Below, piece after piece: positions 7,026 through 14,058 of a DNA stretch of 16,221 nucleotides; position 1 is the first letter of the stretch; each line of letters begins with the position of its first letter. The notes under the pieces are model-generated. The model had not been told where the DNA came from. It worked only from the letters and a program-made list of their open reading frames with translations, and searched no databases. Both the position numbers and the translations under genes were made by a program. This stretch comes from Firmicutes bacterium UBA5493 (lineage in GTDB: Bacteria; Bacillota; Limnochordia; Darwinibacteriales; Darwinibacteriaceae). Location of the stretch: contig DIPH01000036.1 in the NCBI GenBank assembly GCA_002424045.1, forward strand, positions 6,200 through 22,420, given 5' to 3'.

Positions 7026-7865
7026 CTATGTACTTTTTAGCTCGTTGTACAGCCCTTGTAGAATCAGGGCATCCTCTTCTAAGATGGGGCTCTCACATGT
7101 GAGCCAGCCCCCCACTTCATAATCTACCAGAGCCTGAAGTACGTCCCCATACTTGAGCTCCGTTTCTTCCAGGGGTAGATGCCGTTTTTCCCCCTTGGGT
7201 CCATATTCAATCCCCGACAAATGGATGTGTTGCTCCTTTAGGGCTTGTTCCCCTAGGTTATCTCTAATTAGCCCCAAAGCACCCGAAAAGTGCTCATAGG
7301 TGTTAAACTCACCTAGGCTCCGTGCGAAAAGATGGGAAAAGTCTACACAGGGATACACCCCCGGTACATCCACTCCCAAACGCACCAGTTCTTCTAAGGT
7401 GCCAAATTGCGAGGGTCCCCCTGTTGTCTCGGGGCTAAGACGGATCGCAATCCCCTCTTTACCGAGGCGCTCCAACATCTCCTCCATGCAGTGCTTCACA
7501 CGTCCATAGACTACCTCAGGATCGTCATCGTGGTAATAGGCTGCATGAAAGGTGACGCTCGTTGCTCCCGCCCATGCTCCGGCCCGGGCCGCCTGAATGA
7601 TGCGGTCCATGCTCGCAGTTATTTTCTCCGGCTCAGCGGAATTGAGATTCACGTAATAAGGAGCGTGAACGGTGAGGGAAATATCATGCTTCTCCGCTAA
7701 GGCCCTAATCTCCCTGGCCGTGTCCTCGCCCATCCTGACCCCTCGTACAAACTCAATTTCCATATGCCGTAGACCTAGTTCTGCCAAGCGCTTTACGGCA
7801 TTAGCCGTGCTCCTAGGTTTTGTGGAGTCGGGGATACCCGCGGTACCGATTCTAAGTTTATCCAT
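7026..7865 (-). CDS. Endonuclease IV-like TIM-barrel protein (AP endonuclease family 2)
   Basis: Protein of 279 residues with the metal-binding pattern of endonuclease IV and the xylose-isomerase-like TIM barrels. By motif matching to E. coli Nfo, the ligands appear as H67 (VHAPYYVNL), H107 (TFHAAYY), E146 (SPETTGG), D175 and H178 (CVDFSHLFAR), H215 (HIHLSG), H229 and E258 (CESP). The usual Asp of the Asp-x-His pair is replaced: the segment reads GEKRHLP, with K at 227. Role is either AP-site repair or a related sugar-phosphate activity; the changed site makes repair less certain. The start overlaps the end of the YheA-like gene by 8 bases (ATGGATAA), and 16 bases separate its stop from asnS, so the genes are one operon. 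Confidence 0.85.
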   Translation of the reverse strand: MDKLRIGTAGIPDSTKPRSTANAVKRLAELGLRHMEIEFVRGVRMGEDTAREIRALAEKHDISLTVHAPYYVNLNSAEPEKITASMDRIIQAARAGAWAGATSVTFHAAYYHDDDPEVVYGRVKHCMEEMLERLGKEGIAIRLSPETTGGPSQFGTLEELVRLGVDVPGVYPCVDFSHLFARSLGEFNTYEHFSGALGLIRDNLGEQALKEQHIHLSGIEYGPKGEKRHLPLEETELKYGDVLQALVDYEVGGWLTCESPILEEDALILQGLYNELKST

Positions 7866-8265
7866 CTTGCCCCGGAATGAGGATTTTCTTCTTGGGAATC
7901 TCTAGTCTAGGCTCTTCCTCGGCATCTTCGTCGTCTTCTTTGAGATCCAAGACTTGAGACAGGGCATCATTAACCTGCATCATCAGCCCACTGAAGGCAA
8001 ATTCCGCTTCAAAGAGTTCTCGAATGTAGGGGTTCACCGAAATAACTCCAAAGAGCCGCTGCAATTGTTCTTCTTGTTCAGGGGTTACTGCTTCCCCGCC
8101 CATTTGCTGTTGCTGCAGCTTCAACTGCTGTTCCTGGAAATCACGGAGCATCACCTTAGCCGCCTGGTGTTTGTTCACACCATCTCGGGCTGTCATCATC
8201 CTGTGGTATTCGCTGCTATTAGCAATAGCTTCAGCTAATTCCTGTGCTTTTTTCTGTACGTCCAT
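7858..8265 (-). CDS. YheA/YmcA/YlbF-family (UPF0342-like) protein
   Basis: Predicted all-helical protein of 135 residues. The stretch from about 12 to 105 (AEAIANSSEYHRM, LRDFQEQQLKLQQQQMGG, PEQEEQLQRLFGVISVNPYIRELFEAEFAFSGLM) follows the pattern of Bacillus YheA, related to YlbF and YmcA, which help RNase Y-dependent RNA maturation and competence or biofilm control. The acidic tail (EDDEDAEEEPRLEIPKKK) is extra. ATG at 8265 has a perfect AGGAGG 7 bases upstream; the longer open frame runs back into the palindromes. It lies between the YchF-like ATPase and the TIM-barrel gene in a compact operon. Family assignment is good; the function is inferred only. Confidence 0.8.
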   Translation of the reverse strand: MDVQKKAQELAEAIANSSEYHRMMTARDGVNKHQAAKVMLRDFQEQQLKLQQQQMGGEAVTPEQEEQLQRLFGVISVNPYIRELFEAEFAFSGLMMQVNDALSQVLDLKEDDEDAEEEPRLEIPKKKILIPGQDG

Positions 8266-8284
8266 AACACAACCTCCTATACTC

Positions 8285-8330
8285 GCAAATGCAATTGCAT
8301 TTGCCAACGCAAATTGATTTTTATTTGCGT
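8285..8330 (-). repeat. Tandem palindromes built from GCAAAT units
   Basis: Two inverted repeats lie side by side in the 66-base gap between the YchF-like and YheA-like genes. The first, GCAAATGCAATTGCATTTGC at 8285-8304, is a perfect 20-base palindrome. The second has 8-base arms ACGCAAAT (8307-8314) and ATTTGCGT (8323-8330) around an 8-base loop. GCAAAT or its complement occurs four times. No T-run follows, so they do not look like an intrinsic terminator. They could be an operator, an RNA processing or stability hairpin, or a dyad repeat element. Confidence 0.85.
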
Positions 8331-8331
8331 C

Positions 8332-9384
8332 CTACACGTTAAATCGAAAGGAAATGATATCCCCATCCTGGACAATATACTCCTTGCCTTCTAAACGAAA
8401 GCGGCCTTTTTCCTTCACAGCCTGGCTGTTTCCGCACTCTAGTAAATCCTCATAGGAGACCACTTCTGCCCGAATAAAACCCCGTTCAATATCGGAGTGA
8501 ATTTTTCCCGCCGCCTTCCTGGCTGCGGTTCCTATTTTGATGGTCCACGCCCTGACTTCATCTTCTCCCACGGTAAAAAAGGACATGAGACCCAGATGTT
8601 CATACACGGTACGGGCGAGACGGGCAATTCCGGTATCTATAAGACCCAATTCTTCGAGGAAGAGGTGGGCATCGTCCTCATCGAGCTCCTTGATTTCATT
8701 TTCAATCTGAGCACTCACCTTGATCAAGGGCAAATTGAGTCTGGCCAGTTCACTTTGGAGCTCCTCTTGCTGGGGATAAGAGTTACTGCGCATCTGCTCT
8801 TCATCAAGATTAACTGCCACAATGAGGGGCTTTCGAGTCAAAAAATCGTAGGTCCGCAGACGCTTTTCTTCCTCTTCATCCAGATCCAACTGGCGAAGTG
8901 GCACGTCTTGTTCTAACGTGGCCTGACACTTTTCCAAAAGACCGAGTTCTTCCGCGGCCTGGGGATTTTTCATCCTCTGTTTGGCAATTCTCTCCAAACG
9001 AGTCTCCAGGAGACTCCAGTCTGCCACAAGCAGTTCCTGCTGGATATCGTTAAAGTCCCCGTAGGGCTGAATCCCGTTGTAACTAGGAACAATATCCGAT
9101 TCAAAGGCCCTAACCACTACCACCAAAGCATCCACATCACTGACAGACTGCAGAAAACCTCCCGTATTCTGGCCGGGCAAAAAACCTGGAACGTCCCAAA
9201 AATCAATGGTTGCGTACGTTACTTTACGGGGATGGTGCATTTCGGTCAATTCTTCGATGCGCGGATCAGGAACTTTGCCTACAGCAACTTGTGTTTTATT
9301 TCCAGAACCGGCCTGGTGATTGGTTAAGAGTTCAAACAATGTGCTCTTGCCGGACTGGGGCCTGCCAATAATTCCAATTTTCAA
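8332..9384 (-). CDS. YchF-like GTPase-superfamily ATPase (OLA1/YchF branch, divergent)
   Basis: P-loop protein of 350 residues, close to the 363-366 of YchF. Walker A/G1 is GRPQSGKST (7-15), G3 is DVPG (64-67), and the G4 position reads NLDE (192-195). NxxE in place of NKxD is the mark of the YchF/OLA1 branch, which prefers ATP. The TGS-type C-terminal domain (about 266-349: FFTVGEDEVRAWTI, AAGKIHSDIERGFIRAEV, DGDIISFRFNV) is conserved. The switch I region and G1 differ from standard YchF (GLPNVGKST), so this may be a paralogue. Start: TTG at 9384 with GGAGG 10 bases upstream, giving the expected MKIGIIG start; the ATG at 9453 lies in the likely promoter region. First gene of the ychF-like to asnS run. 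YchF proteins act in ribosome-linked and stress functions. Confidence 0.85.
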   Translation of the reverse strand: MKIGIIGRPQSGKSTLFELLTNHQAGSGNKTQVAVGKVPDPRIEELTEMHHPRKVTYATIDFWDVPGFLPGQNTGGFLQSVSDVDALVVVVRAFESDIVPSYNGIQPYGDFNDIQQELLVADWSLLETRLERIAKQRMKNPQAAEELGLLEKCQATLEQDVPLRQLDLDEEEEKRLRTYDFLTRKPLIVAVNLDEEQMRSNSYPQQEELQSELARLNLPLIKVSAQIENEIKELDEDDAHLFLEELGLIDTGIARLARTVYEHLGLMSFFTVGEDEVRAWTIKIGTAARKAAGKIHSDIERGFIRAEVVSYEDLLECGNSQAVKEKGRFRLEGKEYIVQDGDIISFRFNV

Positions 9385-9443
9385 CTTCGATGTTCCTCCA
9401 AGGATTGCAGAAAGGGCATTCTGCAAAACAATATTCACTCCAC

Positions 9444-9452
9444 ATTGTATCA
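9444..9452 (-). promoter_or_regulatory. Candidate extended -10 promoter for the YchF-like operon
   Basis: TGATACAAT on the minus strand is an extended -10 (TGn-TACAAT, 9444-9452). The -35 region is a T-run with no clear TTGACA. It lies 60 bases before the TTG start. Suggestive only. Confidence 0.45.
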
Positions 9453-9501
9453 TAAGTGCATCAAAAAAAATACGATGAATGCGTATGCAGAGATTATGGA
9501 A

Positions 9502-9535
9502 AGACCGATCTGGGATAAATCTACCAAATCGGTCT
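9502..9535 (-). terminator. Terminator-like hairpin after mscL
   Basis: On the minus strand AGACCGATTTGG and CCAGATCGGTCT form a 12-base-pair stem with one U-G wobble and a 10-base loop, 24 bases after the mscL stop. The same sequence read on the plus strand has an A-C mismatch at that point, which favours minus-strand RNA. Only TTT follows, so termination may be weak or may need a factor. Confidence 0.6.
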
Positions 9536-9559
9536 CAAAAAACGTCTCGTGTTAAGTCG

Positions 9560-9982
9560 CTAAGCTGAGCGCTCCACATTTTGCTCTTTGAGCAAATCGC
9601 GGATTTCTGCCAGCAGCTTTTCTTCGCTGGATGGTTCGGGTGGTGCTGGTGGTGCCGGAGGAGCCTCTTCTTCCTTCTTCTTAAAACGATTGATGAAACG
9701 GATCACCATAAAAATGCTAAAGGAAATAAGGAGAAAATCTAGGATATTTTGCAAAAAGACACCGTAGGTGACCGCTAATTCGGTGGTAGTGTCACCGGCC
9801 TCCCGCAAGACAAGTTTCAGCGACGTTAAATCCACTCGACCAAGAACCAGACCCAAAAGTGGTGTGATCACGTCGTTCACTAAAGATGTAGTTATTTTGC
9901 CAAAAGCGCCGCCAATAATCACACCGATAGCAAGGTCGATGACATTACCCCGCATGGCGAACTTTTTAAACTCTTCGAACAT
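9560..9982 (-). CDS. mscL: Large-conductance mechanosensitive channel
   Basis: Membrane channel of 140 residues that opens under hypo-osmotic stretch to release solutes. The N-terminal amphipathic helix and TM1 are conserved (MFEEFKKFAMRGNVIDLAIGV, then IIGGAFGKITTSLVNDVITPLLG). TM2 is about residues 77-97, followed by the basic RFKKKEEE turn and the cytoplasmic helix bundle (SSEEKLLAEIRDLLKEQN). A proline-alanine linker (PPAPPAPPEP) joins them. ATG at 9982 has AGGAGTG about 5 bases upstream. I see no clear promoter of its own in the 98 bases before it; the strong promoter at 10472-10500 that once served an amino-acid transporter now points at it without a visible terminator between. Confidence 0.97.
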   Translation of the reverse strand: MFEEFKKFAMRGNVIDLAIGVIIGGAFGKITTSLVNDVITPLLGLVLGRVDLTSLKLVLREAGDTTTELAVTYGVFLQNILDFLLISFSIFMVIRFINRFKKKEEEAPPAPPAPPEPSSEEKLLAEIRDLLKEQNVERSA

Positions 9983-10080
9983 GGAATCACTCCTCTCTTT
10001 CTTAGATTAGATACGAGTGTACATTTCTCTAGATTTCACGAAATCCCTGCAGAGCAAGGAGTGGGTAATACTACTATCAA

Positions 10081-10450
10081 CTAGAGAATCCGACGCAGAA
10101 ACTCCTGGGTGCGCGCCTCCTTGGGATCATCGAAGATTTGGTCTGGAGAGCCAACTTGCCCAATGAGTCGATCTGTGATGACGCCATCAACACGACCAAT
10201 CTGCAGATCCTGTAAAGTCTGTTCTTCGCCCTCATAAAGTACGCTCTGCTGTAATGGCCAGACTACCTAAAATGGTATCGTAGCGCTTAGCCTGCAATCC
10301 TCCAACGATGGTGTCAAAGGCTGTTGTCACTAATTCTGCCTCTACACCTAGGCGATTGGCGATCTCTAACGAAATATCCACGTCAAATCCTTGTAACCGC
10401 CCACACATACTCGACGTGAGGTAACTCGCCAAACTCCTACTTTCCATGCC
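10081..10450 (-). pseudogene. Collapsed remnant of a polar amino-acid ABC transporter (binding protein plus ATPase tail)
   Basis: Pieces of two genes are fused. About 10232-10390 encodes the first lobe of a family 3 solute-binding protein (LQGFDVDISLEIANRLGV, FDTIVGGLQAKRYDTILGSLAITAERT). After a frame change the next piece (about 10165-10240) matches a later part of such a protein (EEQTLQDLQIGRVDGVITDRLIG), skipping roughly 80-90 residues. It runs straight into the C-terminal end of a GlnQ/HisP-type ATPase (SPDQIFDDPKEARTQEFLRRIL, stop at 10081). The rest of the binding protein, the permease and most of the ATPase are gone. The signal peptide is also missing, and the sequence before LQGFDV is scrambled: EYV occurs in another frame. 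No working protein is expected. Confidence 0.8.
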
Positions 10451-10471
10451 TACTTCGCTATACCCCGATTG

Positions 10472-10500
10472 ATTATAGCAGAAAGGAGGTATGCTGCCAA
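10472..10500 (-). promoter_or_regulatory. Strong promoter of the former amino-acid transporter operon
   Basis: TTGGCA (10495-10500), 17 bases, TATAAT (10472-10477) on the minus strand. It is intact although the genes behind it are broken, and may now drive mscL. Confidence 0.75.
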
Positions 10501-10557
10501 AAAACGCAATAATCGCTACAATTCAGTCACTAGAAACCTTTACAGACATTCAACCAT

Positions 10558-10586
10558 TTGCCAGCTCACAAAGTGTATTGTATACT
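10558..10586 (+). promoter_or_regulatory. Promoter of the GNAT gene
   Basis: TTGCCA (10558-10563), 17 bases, TATACT (10581-10586), ending 32 bases before the chosen start codon. The -35 boxes of this and the minus-strand promoter are about 57 bases apart, a divergent pair. Confidence 0.75.
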
Positions 10587-10618
10587 GGAAGAGTGAGAAA
10601 GAGGAGGAGTTCTTAACA

Positions 10619-11170
10619 ATGGATTTAGATCTAGAAATTTTAGATCCCAAGGATTTTCCAAAGGTATACGATATTGCGAAAGAAGCGTTTCCACCTAGTG
10701 AAACTCGACCATACGAGGAAGCTAGGGCCCTGCTGGATGATCCCCAGTTCAATATCCATGTAGTGAAAAGTGAAGAGAGAAAAATAGGCGGGTTTTTGGT
10801 GATTTGGGATTTCCCAACATTCAATTTCATGGAGCTGTTTGCCATACGTAAGAATATGCGCGGTTTGGGCCTCGGATCTGCCGCCCTAAAGCTCTATTTG
10901 AAGGACACGTCACAGCCCTTAATTCTAGAGGTCGAATCGTACGATACGCCGATTGCAAAGCGTCGCATCAAGTTTTATGAGCGTCTAGGGTTCACTTTAA
11001 ATGACATCAACTATCTGCAACCCCCAATGCGAGAGAATGCTCCCGATGTACCCCTCATGGTCATGAGTCACCCTGAACCCATTGCAGAAAATAGGCAAGA
11101 GGAACTCACAGCACAGATTTTCCGTACAGTGTATGGAGTGGATGAACCCCTTGAGCTTTTAGCTACCTAG
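10619..11170 (+). CDS. GNAT-family N-acetyltransferase
   Basis: Acetyl-CoA-dependent acyltransferase of 183 residues; the acceptor is unknown. The acetyl-CoA pyrophosphate loop is seen as RGLGLG (81-86) after the beta-4 strand MELFAI. The later motif B appears as IKFYERLGFTL (117-127). A C-terminal tail of about 40 residues (after PLMVMS) goes beyond the usual fold. The open frame reaches back to 10469, but that part lies upstream of the promoter; ATG at 10619 has AGGAGGAG about 8 bases upstream and follows TTGCCA-17-TATACT. Its stop codon overlaps that of the antiporter-like gene on the other strand (shared CTAG at 11167-11170). Confidence 0.88.
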   Translation: MDLDLEILDPKDFPKVYDIAKEAFPPSETRPYEEARALLDDPQFNIHVVKSEERKIGGFLVIWDFPTFNFMELFAIRKNMRGLGLGSAALKLYLKDTSQPLILEVESYDTPIAKRRIKFYERLGFTLNDINYLQPPMRENAPDVPLMVMSHPEPIAENRQEELTAQIFRTVYGVDEPLELLAT

Positions 11171-13341
11171 CGTGCAAGCAGAAATACAAAGAGGATTAAC
11201 ACAATGACGAGTGCCACAATCCAGGTGTCAAAGCCTAAGTTCTTCGTATTCCAATAGGGATTAGACTTCTTTCTAGCGACCCCTACCACCGCTTCATGTA
11301 TGCGCTCGCCAAAGCGCTTTTCTTTTTCTTGCCAATCCCGCCGTGTCTTTTTAATCCACTTGGTTATTTCTCCCGCTTTCGTGCGCCATAGCTGCACTCG
11401 TTCCCTTTCTCTCGCACGAGTAGCCTCGATTTTCTTCATTAGATCAGCCTTTGTAATAGGCTTGACTGGTGATTCCCACCTTGGGGGCTCCCATTTGGGC
11501 GGCTTCCACCGTCGAATCTTTACCTTGGTCTCCTGGGTCGCCCGATCTACCCGACGCCATATCTTCCTTCCCGCCAACACGCTCTTGGGAAGCCAGTCTT
11601 CACTCAGATAAATCAAGAATCGAATCGCACCTAACGAGCCCTTGTAAAGCTGCTGATAAACCAAGTATTCCACACTAAGCCAGCGAGGCACTACGATGTG
11701 CCTTCCAAACTTCCAGAGCAAGAGCAACACTGCCGCGGCAATTGCATAAGAGATTACGGGGCTCGTCAGTTCGTGGCTGCCCCAAAAGGGAATATGTCCC
11801 AAATGGCCTAGGTCACCCTGTTCAAATGGCAACATGGTCGCGGCCGGAATAACCAATCGATCAACAGCCTGCTGGGCAAAGACCCCAATTGCGGCAACAA
11901 TGATGGTGTAGGTCCCGAAAACTCGAATATGAGAAGCGCTTAAGTCTTTCACTTGTGACCAGTCACTTCGGGCCTTACCAAAGAACGTTTTAATCCAGAT
12001 CTTTGATATATACGCCGCTGTCAAGCCACCGGTTACAACAAAGATGCGTTCTAACCACAATAAGGAGGGCCATTCCAGGAGGTGGTATGCTTCTAGAATC
12101 GCTTCATGAATGATTATCTTACTGACATAACCATTAAACCCTGGAATCCCCGTGATTGATGCTGCAGCTATGAAGAAAAACCCCATGGCAATGGGCATCT
12201 GTTTGCGCAGACCACCGAGCTTATTTAAGTCTAGCTCGCCAGTGTGCAAGAAGACTGCTCCAGCTAAAAGGAAGAGAAAGGATTTGAAAAATGCATGGTT
12301 AATCATGTGCATCCAGGCACCGGCAAAACCAAAGGCTCCCCGTGATCCCAGCAAAACACCTGAACCAACCGCAAAGAGGATATACCCCATTTGGCTAATG
12401 CTAGAATAAGCCAGGACCTTTTTCATGGAGTCATTCAAAATACCCATGATGGCTCCAGCAAACATGGTAATGGCCCCAATCCAGACAAACAAATAACCAA
12501 AATCCTGCTGAAAGGCAAATAAAGGATCGCCATCGGGCACACTAAGGACCACAAACAAAACTCGCAAAAAGCCATAAGCCCCCGTTTTAATCATGATTGC
12601 CGACAACACAGCTGATGCCGGGGCTGGAGCTACAGGGTGGGCTTTGGGAAGCCAGATATGCAGGGGAATCATGCCAGCCTTGACGCCAAAGCCACCAATC
12701 AGCATGACTACCACCAACCACGGGTTGATTCCCTGTGCAACAATCAAATGCAGCGCCGGCTGAAAGCCCGTTGCACCCACGACAAATTGCAGTAAAAAGA
12801 TCACACCCAAAAGCGCTAACCCGCCAGCGACACTCATATACAAGTAGATGTTGCCAGCCCGCAGGGACTCCCGATCCTGCTCGTGGATGACCAATACATA
12901 GGCAGCAAAGGTCATGGCCTCAAAAAACAGAAACAGGCTAAACAAATCTCCTGCAACAAAAACGCCGAGCGTTGCCCCAAAAGTGAAGGTCCAGAAGCCA
13001 AAAAATCGTATCTGACTGTGTTCATGGGCCATGTATTCACGGGCAAAAATAGTAGCCAAAAACCAAACTGCAGCCACAACCACGGAGAAAATGGCACTGA
13101 CATGGTCCACTCTCCAGCGGAGGCCAAATCCCATAAATCCTTCTAGAACATAGACAAGGACCTTTCCCTGCTGAACGAGGTAAAATTGCCACAAGGCCAT
13201 TACCAACGTAGCAAAGGTTATGGCATTGATCATTCTGCTCCGCCAATGATCTCGAAATTTAGAGGCCCCCACAACTCCAAGAGCTCCCACCATGGGGAGC
13301 AAAACCAGAACTAATGGTATCCGACTGATTGCATCAGGCAT
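11167..13341 (-). CDS. Complex I/Mrp antiporter-like proton-conducting membrane subunit (NuoL/MrpD type) with long C-terminal arm
   Basis: Polytopic membrane protein of 724 residues. The antiporter-like core (about 75-460) has the conserved charges: E141 in TM5 (LFLFFEAMTF), K221 in TM7 (GGFGVKAGMIPLHIWLPKAHPVAP), K252 in TM8 (IKTGAYGFLRV), H349/K353 and K408 (GFNGYVSK). It would move H+ or Na+ as part of an Mrp/Mnh antiporter or a hydrogenase- or NADH-dehydrogenase-like complex. After residue about 555 comes a hydrophilic, basic and tryptophan-rich arm (KWEPPRWESP, then a charged helix about 630-690) and a last TM (706-722), longer than usual MrpD. ATG at 13341 has GGGGGGAG about 9 bases upstream; the frame also opens back to 13368 and beyond into the mnhD remnant. 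All partner subunits except broken mnhE and mnhD pieces are missing here. Confidence 0.88.
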   Translation of the reverse strand: MPDAISRIPLVLVLLPMVGALGVVGASKFRDHWRSRMINAITFATLVMALWQFYLVQQGKVLVYVLEGFMGFGLRWRVDHVSAIFSVVVAAVWFLATIFAREYMAHEHSQIRFFGFWTFTFGATLGVFVAGDLFSLFLFFEAMTFAAYVLVIHEQDRESLRAGNIYLYMSVAGGLALLGVIFLLQFVVGATGFQPALHLIVAQGINPWLVVVMLIGGFGVKAGMIPLHIWLPKAHPVAPAPASAVLSAIMIKTGAYGFLRVLFVVLSVPDGDPLFAFQQDFGYLFVWIGAITMFAGAIMGILNDSMKKVLAYSSISQMGYILFAVGSGVLLGSRGAFGFAGAWMHMINHAFFKSFLFLLAGAVFLHTGELDLNKLGGLRKQMPIAMGFFFIAAASITGIPGFNGYVSKIIIHEAILEAYHLLEWPSLLWLERIFVVTGGLTAAYISKIWIKTFFGKARSDWSQVKDLSASHIRVFGTYTIIVAAIGVFAQQAVDRLVIPAATMLPFEQGDLGHLGHIPFWGSHELTSPVISYAIAAAVLLLLWKFGRHIVVPRWLSVEYLVYQQLYKGSLGAIRFLIYLSEDWLPKSVLAGRKIWRRVDRATQETKVKIRRWKPPKWEPPRWESPVKPITKADLMKKIEATRARERERVQLWRTKAGEITKWIKKTRRDWQEKEKRFGERIHEAVVGVARKKSNPYWNTKNLGFDTWIVALVIVLILFVFLLAR

Positions 13342-13600
13342 AAGACTTAGCTCCCCCCCTCCAAACATGCCAAACAGCCCTTGAACCGTTGGGGTTATAT
13401 AATTAACGGGGACATCTGAGAACAGGCCGAAGAAAAACGTGGCTCCAATAAGAGAATTAAGGATATCTGAGCTCCCATAGGAATGGTCTGCTTCTCCACA
13501 TCCACTGTTCTCTTTTTGAAAAAACCCGCAATCACGATTGGCAAATAATAGAAGCCATTCAAGAGACTACTAACTAGAAGCACGAACAAAGACAACAGAG
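13342..13600 (-). pseudogene. 3' remnant of an mnhD/NuoM-like antiporter subunit gene
   Basis: Only the C-terminal end of an MrpD-like protein remains. About 13600-13450 reads LLSLFVLLVSSLLNGFYYLP, then IVIAGFFKK and VEKQTIPMG, a typical TM plus amphipathic turn of this family. After a single-base deletion (about 13445-13465) the frame changes to LIGATFFFGLFSDVPV and then NYITPTVQGLFG, the usual last segment. It runs straight on from the end of mnhE, so the genes that usually lie between (mnhF, mnhG, mnhB, mnhC and most of mnhD) have been deleted. The following intact gene starts right behind it; a run of seven G at the end has probably also shifted, as the expected stop (AGC TAA) is one frame off. 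Confidence 0.7.
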
Positions 13601-14024
13601 TCTGCAGAACGCATGTCCAACAAGTGCACATTGAAACAATCCCCTTCCACATCGAGGGTCATGGTGCCTGGTGTAAGCGTGATGAAGTTGGCTAGCATCA
13701 CCCGTAACCACTTATGTTTTAGGGTGGGACAATAGACAACAACCCCTTGACGGCATTCAATTTGTGGGCCGAGTACGATTTTCAAAACATCAATATTGGC
13801 CTTGACGACCTCAACAAGCAAAATGCCCAGAAGCTGAATCATAATCCAGGTGCGACGCAAAGTAAACCGAGGCAAGTCGCCTTTTCCCCAAAATAGATCG
13901 CTATTAGCATAACTACAGTAGCGGAACATAGTGCTCCCACAAGGAGACTATCCCACTGCCATCCTTCGCTGATCACTATCCAAAAGGCAAAGAGTGCAAG
14001 AAAAACCCTTATTCTTGTCCACAT
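13570..14024 (-). pseudogene. mnhE: Frameshifted mnhE/mrpE (cation antiporter subunit E)
   Basis: Subunit E of an Mrp-type Na+/H+ antiporter, about 151 residues if one base is restored. The N-terminal part (MWTRIRVFLALFAFWIVISEGWQWD, two hydrophobic segments) is in one frame to about 13885. The rest (LPRFTLRRTWIMIQLLG, VVKANIDVLKIVLGP, LANFITLTPGTMTLDVEGD, NVHLLDMRS) is in another; KANIDV and LTPGT are family hallmarks. The shift falls near TTTTGGGGAAAAGG, a place prone to slippage or miscalling. The last 13 residues (SADSVVFVRASS) are not mnhE-like and mark the deletion junction with the mnhD tail. The start at 14024 has only a poor ribosome site. An upstream ATG at 14072 is possible, but it lies within the promoter spacer. 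Confidence 0.8.
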
Positions 14025-14058
14025 CAAAAAAGCCCCGATCAAAATTATAGGTAAACAC

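Noticed and set aside
8497..8916. 139-codon plus-strand open frame inside the YchF-like gene
   Set aside because: Shadow frame; the minus-strand protein is full length and recognisable.
9983..10080. Own promoter for mscL, and GATTTCGTGAAATC (10034-10047) as an operator
   Set aside because: No -35/-10 pair with proper spacing was found, and a single short palindrome is not enough for an operator call.
13395..13652. Independent small membrane protein of 85 residues
   Set aside because: Its start lies inside mnhE and its sequence is the end of an MrpD-like protein, so it is a remnant.
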